Assembly (NCBI GenBank): GCA_035610365.1
Contig: CM069432.1
Location: 243,130,104 to 243,194,103, forward strand
Length of the DNA stretch: 64,000 bases
Direction: 5' to 3'
Origin: Aquatica leii
Taxonomy: Eukaryota; Arthropoda; Insecta; Coleoptera; Lampyridae
The notes under the pieces were generated by a model. It saw nothing but the letters and a program-made list of their open reading frames with translations, made no database searches and was not told where the DNA came from. A program made the position numbers and the translations under genes. This document shows positions 46,263-58,215 of the stretch, piece by piece; position 1 is the stretch's first letter, and every line of letters begins with the position of its first letter.

Positions 46263-47667
46263 TAGTTGGGAGTCTAGAAAAAGACTTCCGAGAATAGAAC
46301 TACCACATTTCGACGGTAACTTTACAATGTGGCGACAATTTGCCGACAGTTTTACCTCTATTGTACATAATAATGTTGAATTATCTGATTGTCAAAAATT
46401 AAATTATCTTCGCTCTAGTTTAAAAGGTGAACCCGCTAATGTGATTCGTGCCTTAGACACTACAGACTCAAATTATAAAATTGCATGGAAATCTTTGTGT
46501 TCGCGATATAATAACAAAAGGAAAATTGTAAATAATCACGTAAATGCAATTTTAAATCTTAATAATGTTGCTAAAAATTTTCATGTAAAAATTAGACAAT
46601 TCATAGATAACCTGCAAAATCATATGCAATATTTAAAATCGCTTGATCAGCCTATTAATCAATGGGCTGCAATAATTATCCCAATTATTCTAAATAAACT
46701 GGATTTTAAAACTGTCAGCGAATGGAAAGCATGCTTAAATGAAAATGATGCATCAAATGAAAACATTCCTAGTTACTGTGAATTTATTAAATTTTTAGAA
46801 AAACGTCACAGTGTGCTTGAGGCAATTAATTCACGTTCAGCTTCCTTTGCTAAAATCGAAGTCAAAAAACCAGTTAAGGTATACGCTACTACAAACGAAC
46901 AAAGTTGCTTAAATTGTAACGAATCTCATTCATTACAAAATTCTGAATCATTTTTAAAATTAAACTCGATTGATAGAATTGAAAAAGTTAAAGGTTTAAG
47001 AGCATGTATTTATTGTTTACGAAAGAGTCACTTTGTAGGAGAATGCCGCTCAAGTAGATGTAGAGTATGTCACAAAAAACATAACACGCTGCTACACATA
47101 GATAATGTAAAACCTTGTAACAGTAATGAAAATCATTTAATTGAAAATACTCCGACTACTAGTTTATCGTGTGCATTACATCAAAATCTCAAAACACAAA
47201 TTTTGTTATCGACTGTTTTAGTAAATGTGGTCAATACGAATGGCAAAATCAATACTTTGCGATGCCTTTTAGATTCAGGCTCACAATCACATTTTATAAC
47301 TCAGCGTGCTTGCGACCTTGTTGGATTAAATCTGTATCACACAAGTTTATCAGTGATCGGTATAAATCAAAACGTATCGTCTATAAAATTCCAGACTAAT
47401 TTAGAAATTCAGTCTCGATGTAGTAATTTTAAAACAAATATAAACTGTTTTGTCATACCGACAATTTCTAATCAAATTTCTAATTATACTATAAATGTCG
47501 ACTGTTTTAACATTCCTTCAAACATCAAACTAGCAGACTCTTGGTTTAATCAAACTAGTGAGATTGACATGCTTATTGGAGCTGGTATGTTTTGGAACAT
47601 CTTATGCGTAGGGGTATTTAGAACTCGAATGGCGTTGCTTTACACAAAACAAGGTTTGGTTGGATAG
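46263..47667 (+). pseudogene. BEL/Pao gag and protease
   Basis: A long frame open from 46263 (first ATG at 46327) to 47667. The Gag begins IELPHFDGNFTMWRQFADSF, the DUF1759 start, and continues through the helical capsid-like region (about residues 1-180 of the ATG frame). A Cys/His segment follows: CLNCNESHSL, then CIYCLRKSHFVGECRSSRCRVC (about residues 195-250), zinc knuckles that bind RNA. The DUF1758 aspartic protease comes next, with the catalytic LLDSGSQSHFIT near residues 315-326 and the Asp intact. A frameshift near 47640 separates it from the RT. It is preceded by no recognisable 5' LTR. Confidence 0.9.
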
Positions 47668-49213
47668 TATCGGGAGAAATTAACTTTTCAAGTTCATCTA
47701 TTACGTCTTCTTTTCACTCATTAAATAATTTACAAAACGAACTACAAAGATTTTGGAAGGTAGATGAAGTTGATAGTAACTTTTACTTTTTAACTCCAGA
47801 ACAGGAATATTATGAAACTTTTTTTAAGCAAACAACAACGAGGCACGCAGACGGTAGAATATAGAACGGTTGCCACTTAAAGATAACATAGAGAATAATG
47901 GAAACTCTTATGGCATAGCAAAATCTAGATTTATTTCTCTAGAAAGAAAATTTCAAAGTAATTCAAATTTAAAAAACATGTACACCGATTGCATCAAGGA
48001 TTACACATTTCAAAATCACATCAAGTATTCAAACAATAGTGACAACTCATTTTTTCTGCCCCATCATGCGGTTTTTAAAGAGTCTAGTGATACCACTAAG
48101 GTTCGTATAGTTTTTGACGGATCTTGCAAACTAAAAGTAGGTTTGTCTATAAACGCATTACAATTGGTAGGCTCAACACTACAGAATGATTTACTTTCAA
48201 TTTTAGTTAGATTTCGTGTACATCAGTTTGTTGTTACAGCTGATATCAAACAAATTTATAGACAAATATGGATCCATCCTGAAGATAGAAAGTATCAAAA
48301 AATTATTTGGCGTGATGATCCAACAAAAAATTTTGATCACTTTGAATTAAGAACAGTCACATTTGGAATGGCCTCCTCTCCTTATCTTGCTACTCGTTGT
48401 ATTATTGAAACAGCAAATTTAAACCAAAACAGATTAAAACAGATTTTTATGTAGATGACCTTCTCACAGGTTCAAATTCAATTCAAGAATTAAAAACCAT
48501 TAAACAAAACATAACGTTCATTTAAGTACCACAGGGTTTAAACTAGTTAAATTTAAAAGTAATGTCAAGGAAATCAACGAAAACAAATTGAGTACTGAAG
48601 TCAAATTCTTACCAGAAGGTATAATAAAGCATTAGGAATTCTTTGGAATTCAGAGACAGACAGCTTCCTTTATTCTTTTTCGAACGCATCTCCCAGAAAC
48701 GCAACAAAACGAAATATTCTTTAACAGCGACGTTGTTTGATCCCATGGGTTTACTTGCCCGTATTATAATAGTTCCTAAGCTGATTATACAGCAATTGTG
48801 GCAATTAAACATTGACTGGGACGATACTGTTCCTTTAGACGTTTATACAAGGTGGATAAAATTTAAAGATCAACTTAAATATGTTAACAAAATTATTATA
48901 CCAAGGTGTATCATAGTTCCGAATGCAAGCAAAATTCAGTTGCACGGTTTTGCAGATGCTTCAGAAAAGGCATATGGTGCGTGTAAAGATTCACAAACAT
49001 GAACAATTTTACTGGAGTGATTCAACTATAGTACTAAACTGGATAAAATCACAACCGCGCCAATTTTCAACTTTCGTAGCTAACCGTATATCCACGATTC
49101 AGCACTTGACAAACACCTCATTTTGGTATCACGTAAAATCGAGTAACAACCCTGCCGATTTTATTTCACGAGGTGTTTCGGACAGTCAATTAGTAAATTT
49201 AGATTTGTGGTGA
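47668..49213 (+). pseudogene. BEL/Pao reverse transcriptase and RNase H
   Basis: Continuation of the same Pol. The RT block at 47870-48454 includes SFFLPHHAVFKES, TTKVRIVFDGSCK, VTADIKQIYRQIWIHPED (first catalytic Asp) and FGMASSPYLA. Just after the stop near 48454, the next frame gives FYVDDLLTGSN, the YVDD centre. 48643-49002 carries the Pao-type connector LFDPMGLLARIIIVPKLIIQ and HGFADASEKAYGA, an RNase H start. A deletion of roughly 40 codons then leads to WSDSTIVLNWI and ISRG (49010-49213), the RNase H end. At least four frame breaks are present. Confidence 0.9.
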
Positions 49214-50561
49214 AAAGGTCCTACGAGGTTGACTAGCAACAAACCTCCAACACAGCCCTTAGAATGTTTACAGTTAAATCAATTGCCCGAGTTAAAAGGG
49301 ATCACTAAGTCATACAGTTTAGCTACACAAGATAACCCTATAACCATTAAAAAATTTTCTACTCTAAATAAACTAAAACGAGTTACCGCGTGGATGTTAA
49401 GATTTCTAAAAAACTCTGCAATTCCAAAAACTGAAAGATTAAAGGGCCTTTTAACTTAGAAGGAACTAGATAACGCATTATTAAAACTAATTAAATTAGA
49501 ACAAATCCGATCGTTTTCTAACGAATATAACGCATTATCAAAAAATGACGTATTATCTTCCAAAAGTTGTATTTTATCATTGACACCTTTTCTTGATGAA
49601 TGAAAATATTCAAACTTTTCTTATGATAAACGTCATCCTGTTCTATTTCCTAAAACTAATCATTTAACTAAATTAATTATTTTAAATGAACATTAAAGGC
49701 TTTTACATGCTGCACAAACATCAACGTTAAATGCAATTCGAGAAAGATTTTGGCATGTAGGAGATAGAAACATCAGTAAATTGATAGTTAGAAAATGCAT
49801 AAAATGTTTTAAATTCAACCCAAAAAACACTATACCGATAATGAGTAATTTACCTAATTCAAGGGTACGCCCTATGCCACCATTTTACACCATTATGCGA
49901 GTCCAATATTAATCAAGGACAAAATCGGCAGAGGATGTAAGTTATCTAAATGTTACATTAGCGTTTATGTATGCTTTTCTACAAAGGCTATCCATCTTGA
50001 ACCAATCACAAGTTTGTCTACAGATGCATTTTTAGCAGGTTTTGGACGATTTATTTCGAGGTGTGGCAAACCCTCTCACATATATAGTGATAATGGCACA
50101 AATTTGAATGGCGCGAATAAAGAAATTAATAAATTATACGATTGGTGGCAATTAGTAAATTCAAATATTATTAAAAAATTAATAATGAAGGTGTCGAATC
50201 GCATCTTATTCCACCACACACCCCACATTTTGGCGGGCTTTAGGAAGCGGGAGTTAAAAGCACAAAACACCACCTTAACAGAGTTCTAGGCGATGTCCGA
50301 TTAACCTTGGAAGATTTGTATACTGTCCTATCACAAATCGAATCCATATTAAATTCTCGACCTTTATCTCCCCTCACTTCCGATCCCAATGCCTTGATTA
50401 AAGAAGATCATATGCCACCAGCACGATGGCAACTTGGTCGTATTGTTAAGTTACATCCAGGAAAGGACCAAGTAGTTCGGGTTGTTAGTGTAAAGTGTGC
50501 AAATGGAGTGTTTAAAAAACCCGAGGTGAAATTATTTGTCTTGCCTATAAGTGATGACTAA
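49214..50561 (+). pseudogene. BEL/Pao integrase and C-terminal DUF5641 domain
   Basis: The integrase inserts the cDNA. The zinc-binding part (about 49680-49830) shows LLHAAQTSTLNAIRERFWH and CIKCFKF, an HHCC set. The core at about 49915-50289 includes STKAIHLEPITSLSTDAFLAGF and YSDNGTNLNGA, with the second catalytic Asp; the first Asp region is damaged by a frameshift. After a stop, 50307-50561 reads ILNSRPLSPLTSDP and ARWQLGRIVKLHPGKDQVVRVV, the DUF5641 tail typical of BEL/Pao, ending at TGA-TGAC-TAA near 50561. About 120 bases later GTGGGCGGC-ATGTTAG resembles a polypurine tract followed by a TGTT LTR start (50690), but other sequence follows. Confidence 0.9.
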
Positions 50562-50719
50562 ACAACTGGTTATAAATAATTAGTTTACATACATCGGTTC
50601 ACATAATGTGCGCGTATTTTAATTAGTTAGATACATTATTTTTATTTGATGTGTATTTAAAAGCTCGATACCTTTTAATGTGGGCGGCATGTTAGACAAA
50701 TCCTTTAATAATCCCTTCA

Positions 50720-51110
50720 ATAATTTTGTCTTTTATTTTGCATTGTTAAAGTGCTTGTTTTAATTCCATCATAAAGTTATCAAAACTTCGGCTCTGTTTT
50801 TGCTTAATGCTATTGAACATGTACCTATAGAAAACTGCATTCATCTCCGATGAACAGTATTTGTAGAAGTTAGCTAAGATTGTTGCTGCTTGATTTTTAT
50901 CTTCACTTTCCGCATATTCAAAGTTATTATAAACATCAAGGCCCTCGTCTCCAATTGCATTCAATAATATACATATTTTCTTCTCATCAGTGGCGTTTAC
51001 ATCACAAGTAGCATTAAATAACTAATACACTTTGAACTTTTTCCAATTATCTGCTATATTATTGTCAAAGACTAGCTGACGCGGCAACCAAAAAATTGAG
51101 ATCTTGTTTT
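50720..51110 (-). pseudogene. Gypsy-type gag fragment
   Basis: The minus-strand frame 50964-50746 reads AIGDEGLDVYNNFEYAESED, then FYKYCSSEMNAVFYRYMFNS and QSRSFDNFMMELKQAL. This is the conserved central region of Gag in Gypsy elements of the K02A2.6-like group (usual form: GDEGLDIYNTF...FxxYCxPKxNVxxERYxFN...FDxFxTEL). Upstream to about 51110 a shifted frame gives LVAASAS and NWKKFK, the N-terminal part. No protease or RT follows. The fragment begins directly where the BEL/Pao 3' LTR is expected, so one of the two was interrupted here. Confidence 0.75.
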
Positions 51111-53640
51111 ATTATTTGCTACTTTAGATGTAACCGGTGGTAATTAAGAGACAGATTTTAATGAAAATAACTCAATTTATTTTATTACCGCACGGCATAT
51201 ATAAGCAAATAACAAGATGACCAAACAAATGCATCACACCCCAGCTGAGTGTCTTTCCCAGCCTAAGCTATTTTTATATTACAATTGAAAATATATACGA
51301 TATGTTATCTAGTACTTCTGTAAAAATACAGTTAATGTTAAAATGTGACAAACAGATAATCAAAATTTATTCTGCGCATTTTTCTGTATTTGAACTTTGT
51401 GTTGACTTAGTGGCCTAATAACTGCCATTATGTTACTAATAAAATTACTGTTGTTATGCAATGGTTTATAGGGATTTTATACAACGCTTAATCGGTAGAA
51501 AAAAACCGTAAATTGTTTCGTTCAGAATAAAAACAGTTTAAAAAAAACGTACAAAAAAAATAGTTTTTTTGCATCACTAGGTCTAGCATCTTTTGACAGC
51601 AAGTGATATAAATATTTGGCGATCTTGCCGATAAAAAATAAAACGGTTCTTATTTATTTTTAATCAAATTTGCACTGATTGTATAATAAATTTGTATGTC
51701 TCACGTTAATTTGAAATGAACTTTTTATTAATAATTTTGATTAAAAAAATTAACTTGTTATTTCTGAAATTTAATTTAATTTAATTTTTTTAAATAACTT
51801 TTTCCGCTTTCACTACGTTTAATTAAGAATAAACTAATACAGGATTTTTTACTTTATGTATGTAGAGGATTCTAGACAAACATTACCGGTCTTCTCGCTA
51901 TTCTTGTTTATTGTAGAAAGTTTGTTTTATTTTAAGTTTCTCGTTTGCATTGCAATCTTTTTTTGTTAATGATATTGTACCCTAGAGCTAAGTTGTTTTC
52001 TTTTTTCTCAGCAACCATTTCCGTACTTTAAACGGCAGTCGTATTCTATCCGTCCTACACAATTGTTTGCGCAACATCAAGTTACGTCATTGTCATTAAT
52101 ATTTGTGTTAAACTAAATCTTTTTGTAGTAATTTTTTTTGGTACCTCTCATCAATATATCTATTTTCTTGCCATATCATGTAATAGTTTCTACGTTAGCT
52201 CAAATTTTATTTTATTCTCTGCGAATAATAATCTGCTTAAGTTAGTCGTATTTGTGCAGATTTTGTTTCGTGTCACCGGTTATGACAAACTTTAATAAAA
52301 ACGTTTACGTCTCATACGTTTCTATATTTGTAATATTGTAATGTAATTTAGTTTTAGAAGTTTTGTGGGTGTTTGCATTGCATACAAAACAATTTCTAAA
52401 TTTTATTTAGCAAAATACTAAAAATATTTCTAAAAATTAGTACACGTATAGTAAAAATTACGTTTTACTCGCCATGAATGCGGCTAATTAATAAATGATT
52501 GTTAAGTCAACAAATCCTCAATTAAGTTGAATCTGTTTGTATTTTAAACGTTTATTTATTTATGTAAAACGTAAAATAATACTACGTCTGTACAATAAAC
52601 AACTTAATCATTTTACGTTTTAAGATTTTTTTATTACATAAAAACTTCACAATTTCTCTTTATTTTTTATTTGAAAATGCTTTAAAATAATTTTTTCTTT
52701 GTTTTAACCGTAATTTCAAGCTACGATACTGCAATTTGTGACTGCAACTTCAATTAATGGAATTCCTTTTAGAGTTTGTTCAATTAGTGTACTACTGTTT
52801 CTACAAGCGTAAAATCCCATTCATTGTTCAATTCTTTAGCTTTTGTTAGAAAAATAAACGATTTGATGCATTCTTTATAATTCAAATAATTATTTTTAGA
52901 AATGGTACTCGGCAGTTAATTTGATAGTTTATTTTAATTTAAAGAGCATTCATTACATTTAACAAAAAAAAATTAAAAAAAACTGCTTAAAAAAATGGAG
53001 AATTATTAGTTTTTACTTTAGTTTTAGTTAGATAAACGAAAGTAATAATCTAATGAAGTTTAGTGATTGTATAAAACACAAACTTTATTTTTAATTTGTA
53101 ATAAACTAATATAAAACATTATTAGATTCTTAATTAATATATTATGTAATGCAAATTAACGTAGTTCTTTTTTAGATAATTTACTAAAAAGATAACGCTA
53201 TTATACTCTATCTTTCTGAGTTATTAAGAACTAATTTTAATTTGGGTTTATTATATTAAAGTATTAAAGGTTTATAATGCAATGAAATGTTTGTACCGTA
53301 TATGAGATCATTTCGTGCGCTTTTTGTTGAAATACCGTCTTTTACCAGGTAATGCCGTAATCCTGAATTTAATCATGACATTTTGCTAATCAGATTGTCA
53401 ACTTCTTTAAAATTTTTCTAAAGACTGTTAGAGTTGTTTCTTTATATATATATATTTATGTGTTGTAGTGTTGATTTATGCATTTGTTTTTAACGTATTC
53501 TTTTATAAAACTTTTTTTATTGTTGTACTTCTTCATTAAATACCTTGTTTTAAATGTATTCTATTGCAAATTTTTATTTTTTTTTATAATATTTTGATAA
53601 CATTTTATATATAACTTTATTTTACTTTTTTAAATAGAAT
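51111..53640. other. AT-rich sequence without recognisable genes
   Basis: The first 200 bases (to about 51300) are less AT-rich. On the minus strand they contain a TATA-like ATATATGCC region and lie upstream of the Gypsy gag, so they could be its leader and LTR; this is inference only. The remainder is featureless. A (TA)n run lies near 53443-53455. Confidence 0.45.
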
Positions 53641-53879
53641 ATTTGTGTTGATTAATTTTTTTTCCGACTTGGATATTTTTTCAAATTTGGTTAAGTATCG
53701 ACGAAAATACTCCCAAGTGAGGAGAGCTTCAAGAAATAAGTTGATAAATTCTTCTAGTGTAGGGCAGGACAAAGAAACACTACTGAGTGTGTTTTATAGA
53801 CGATTTTACGTTACCTTAATTGATTACTTTACTTATGAGGTCAAAAATCATGGTTTTTTACTGTTTTGAAACAGTAGGT

Positions 53880-54601
53880 TAATTAAGCATGATAATTCTA
53901 TATTAACGGATTGGTACACTAAACGTATAGCATCTAACCGTACAACTAGTTCTCTCAAAGCATGCACTTTATCAAAAAATCAATATAATTGAAAATAGAA
54001 AAAACAAAATCATTAAATTAAGTAGTCCACAATTGTATGCAAAAAACCTAAACATTTTAAAAAACATCCTCAAAAATAACAACTATCCTAAGAACCTAAT
54101 AAACAAAATGTTATTCTAAACTGACAATACTAATAACATGCCATCACTCAAACTAATTACTAAAATCATAAACGTTCCCATTCTAACAAAAAATTAATTC
54201 CAATTTCAAAACAACCCTAATAATAGCGACATATGCAATACGATTTATTCTATAACAAAAGATAAAACACAATGTTATATACAGAATCGAGTGCACGGGA
54301 TGCAATAAATGTTATATAGGACAAACCAAAAAAAAACTATTAATTGAATAAAAAAACCTATCAACATGATTGCAAAAACAAAAAGGCAGAATCAGCTCTT
54401 ACTCTACATCATATTAACACTAGTCATAATTTTAGTTTTAGTAACACGATCTTAGATGTGGAACCTAAATATAACAAAAGATTAATTGTGAAGATGATTT
54501 TTATTACCAAACATGATAATAATGTAATTTTTAACACAAATACAAATAGCCTCAGTACTGTATATAACAAACTTATCCATAAAGTGTGTGAATATTTTTA
54601 G
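53880..54601 (+). pseudogene. Penelope-like element, RT end and GIY-YIG endonuclease
   Basis: About 54270-54330 reads VYRIECTGCNKCYIGQTKKKL, the start of a GIY-YIG domain with the zinc-binding cysteine pair found in many Penelope-like elements. After a frameshift, 54344-54601 continues as KKTYQHDCKNKKAESALTLH and HNFSFSNTILDVEPKYNKRL, then SLSTVYNKL, which matches the usual C-terminus. The region from about 53940 is compatible with the RT thumb and connector but is heavily broken. The element is of a different lineage from the 37.6-kb copy (different cysteine motif and C-terminal blocks). Confidence 0.8.
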
Positions 54602-55380
54602 ATTTTGAATTAGTTGGTTTCCTTTCTCATTTTTTTGATGTAAGTGAACTTGTTTTAACCAATTGTTTGTTGAGTTTTATATTTTAAGCGTTTTTTGCCG
54701 CTATTAACGTTTTTAATCGCTATATTGGCAAACAATCGCTACTTTTTTATAAGTATTTTTTCTTCGTCAAGTTCAAACTTTAAGAGGTGGAATAGTTTCT
54801 TATAATTTGACATACTGTAATTTTGATATAATTAAATCATTTATTATTGTTTGCATTTGTTTTTTGATAACAAGTAAAGTGTTGCTAACAAGTAAAATGG
54901 CACATTTTTTAAATTATTTTCTACATACCAAATTAGCTATTTTCTATTAAGTATTCGAAAAACTTCTATAATTATTTGGAGAATTAATGAAATAAAAGAA
55001 TTAAACGAATGAGCTTCGCCCACATAAGCTCACGAAAGAAGTGAAACTTTCTTACTAACTAATTTTTATTTTATTCTTAATTATTGAGTAAAATGTTTCT
55101 GAAACTCTGCTATTTTAAATTAACTGAACACCGTTTAATTTCATGTTAATGATGTTGTATTTTGTATATAAAATTCGTTTATACCACTCCCATTTTTAAA
55201 GAATTTTCACTCATCAATTAAATTGATTGGAAATTTAAAAAAAATAAAATTATACTTCATAAACACGCGAATAGACACAACAAAATTAATAGTAAGAATA
55301 GCTCCTGTCAATATATTTTAGTTTATTTGTAAGTATTTTTTTTTATAACATCCAACTAGTTCTAGCATATAATTAATACA
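54602..55380. other. Unassigned AT-rich sequence after the Penelope fragment
   Basis: Probably contains the Penelope 3' tail. Near 54765-54785 CTTCGTCAAGTTCAAAC recalls the tail motif seen at 38449 but without a clear stem. Confidence 0.35.
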
Positions 55381-55387
55381 AAACCAC

Positions 55388-55505
55388 ATAGGTCTTGGCC
55401 TTGCTCCAGTTGATCTTGCTCTTGGTCTTGCATTAATATCTTTAATCTCGGTCTTGCTCTTGGTCTTGAATATAGAGTTTTGGTCTTGTTCTTGGTCTTG
55501 CACGC
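55388..55505. repeat. CTTGGTCTTG minisatellite-like block 1
   Basis: Repeats of CTTGGTCTTGC(T) with variants over about 115 bp. The minus strand reads as a Gln/Asp/Lys-rich peptide only by virtue of the repeat. A second block of the same motif lies about 2.1 kb away. Confidence 0.8.
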
Positions 55506-55509
55506 AAGA

Positions 55510-57490
55510 TTCATGCAGTTTTGCATTTCTACGCTGTACTATGGAACTACAGAATATTAACTTACTTTATTTTTAATTTTACACGTCAACGATTTAACAA
55601 GATTTAATTTAATTTTTGACTCAAGAAACTATATTAAATTACAGACAAATAAAAATATTTATGAAGGTACAAACTTGTTGAAATGTACTAACGGACCGAC
55701 AATTTTTTTGCCACGAATATTAAATAATAACCACTATTGCATTTACAATGCGTCCGTTGTATTTTATAATAAATGTACTTTCAAGTTTTGAGAATTCAGT
55801 TGTTTAAAAAAAAACAACGCCTCGGCATGTTTGAGAAAGTTGCATGAATATTACAAACGCGGTGCCTTTGTAGGTGCCTTTATTGTAAACTAAGTAAAAC
55901 GTGCTTTTTGGTACAAATTTAGAATTAAGAATTTGGGACTTTTCCACAAATTGTTATTTTACGAGTTATTTTATTACTTGTATATACTTTTATTAGATCA
56001 TAGAAATGTAAAAAGTTTATATTCGATAAACTCAAAAAAATATTAAATTAATTCAAATAAGCTAATGTTGCTAAAATTCGTAACAACGTTTTTTAACACT
56101 TTAGGAATCGATGAGAATTATTATTTTATTGGTACCTATTTACCTACATGGTTTCTATTCATATGTGACAGAAAAACATGTTTTATTTTAAATTTAGAAT
56201 ATCGTTTTGTAACCTACTTCAGTTACCTACGTAATTTACTTTAACATAAAACAAACTCATAACAAATAAATAAATTAATGCACCAGCCAGCTCACAAAAA
56301 TATTTATTTAAAACACACATTAAAAACAAACTACATAAGAGCAATGAGAAATTTTCAGATTTATTTAATAAGAGTCGTGGGAATTCTTACGTTACTTAAG
56401 ATTAATAATTTTCAATTTGATAAATACAAAAATTTTAGTTGGACGCCACAATATTTTTTATCTTAAAATGGTTAAATATTGAAACCAAAAACAAAACTTA
56501 ACTTAAAACTAATAATTACAGATTATTTACATACGTGTCCTTGAAGGTATTTATCACTTACGAATTGCGCAGCTTCTATTTAGGGTGTGGTCATCATGAC
56601 TCATTGAGATGATGCAATATGATGCAATTTCCGTAAATCGTATATTTTTCTTTCACGAAGATTTGATTGATATCTTGCCTTTGAAATCAATAAAATTGAT
56701 AACCGTAGATCGTAGTTTCCATAATCGCAGACGTATAAAGATCGAAATCGTACTCATAAGATTTTCATACTTAAAAACATCGTATAAGAACGAAACCAAA
56801 AATCCAAAAAAAAACCCTTTGAATTAACGGGTTTTATTCTATTTTTCGCAAATACAACCAAACGCAGTGCTACTACCAAACGCAGGCTTAACTAATTTTT
56901 ACCATTAGGGCAAAAATTCACAAACACAAATTCAACAAGTGGTAATTCCACTTTTTGCAGCACGCAAAAAAATGTCTGCTTCGCCTCATTGCGAAACGTA
57001 AGATGTCTTCGTACTTAAGAAGAAGGCTCAAAAACGCATGTGCAATGCGTCAAATGCATTGCGCAAAAGAATTTACATAAACAGTGAATACAAAAATGTT
57101 AATTAATATCAGACGTATTCAATCGAAAAAAATGTGCACGTTACAATTTTGTTTAACTGGAAAACTAAATTTGTTTTATTGTACACCCTAATCATAAAAT
57201 GCTTTCTTGACATAATTTATTTTAATTAAATAACATTTTAGCCAAATTTTAAACAGTTTTATTTGGTTTAAGTAAATATTTCATTCAAGATGATTATAGT
57301 GGTTATTTATTAGTTATAATTTTATTTTTCAAACAAACATCATTTTACTAAAGTCGAAACAATCCTTTTTCAAGAAACTTTCACGTATACACACAATAAT
57401 TTTTTCGGGAAAACGAATGCTTTTTGTATGTATGATAAATAAAAAAAGATAAATAATTGTTCGTAATAAGAAAGAAACTGCCAGAGTCTT
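55510..57490. other. Sequence between the two CTTGGTCTTG blocks
   Basis: No coding similarity. Around 56,870-57,060 the composition is less AT-rich, with repeated ACGCA/GCGCA words. It could be the body of a non-coding element bounded by the two blocks. Confidence 0.35.
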
Positions 57491-57499
57491 GAAAGATAG

Positions 57500-57632
57500 T
57501 CTTGTTTTTCTCGATATCTTATAGAGCTAGTCTTGCATCCAGTCTTGGTCTTGCAACCTTGGCGTTGTTATCTTGCTCTTGGTCTTGCAAACCTTGCGAG
57601 ACCAAGACAAGGCTGCAAGACTAAGACCGATT
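57500..57632. repeat. CTTGGTCTTG block 2 with inverted repeat
   Basis: The same motif as at 55388-55505, here first in forward orientation and then inverted. CTTGGTCTTGCAA, ACC, TTGCGAGACCAAG forms a hairpin with 12 of 13 pairs. Forward-then-inverted arrangement suggests the end of a structured element. Confidence 0.75.
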
Positions 57633-57732
57633 TTGGCCATTACTAAAATATTTATTTAATTGGCAATTCTATTCACCTGTTTGTGATTACGTTCTAATCA
57701 TGACCTGTTATTTATCTAATAAACGCAGTAGC

Positions 57733-57764
57733 CTGAAGAAGTGGATACACTGTTCCACGAAACG
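57733..57764 (+). ncRNA. Penelope-type tail hairpin
   Basis: CTGAAGAAGTGG, a 10-base loop, then CCACGAAACG. This has the same layout as the tail at 38449-38480 (CTGAxGAA, stem, CGAAA), suggesting a Penelope 3' tail remnant. No coding fragment is seen nearby. Confidence 0.4.
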
Positions 57765-58215
57765 TTGCTTATAAAACACTCTAAGTAGTGTTTCTTTTGC
57801 CCTCTGTTACACTAGAAGAATTTACCACCTTTTTTGACTAATTATGTTTGTTAGAATAATCTTTCAAACATTTATTCTAAGTTTTAGGTTTTATTTTTTA
57901 AACATTGACAATATTGTGAAAGCAGAATGATTATTATGCTAGAATAAAAATATTTTTAGTAGTAAATTTTGTTATATTATAATTTTTTGATTGTCAGAAA
58001 CCATAGTATGATATACCTGCAAAGGTACAAATAATATCACAGCAATTGACAAATTTCACTAATCGACAAAATTTTACATTTTATCTTTTAAATTAATTAG
58101 AATAGCTGCTGGTTATGGAATGTTTTGACCTAATTTAAAATTTACATAGCATTTTTTTGTAACGCGTAAGGTTTTTTGTAATACAAAACTTTATACTGTT
58201 GCCAAGTGCTTAGTA

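Noticed and set aside
53645-53869. 74-codon frame upstream of the Penelope fragment
   Set aside because: It might belong to the Penelope element, but no conserved block can be recognised.
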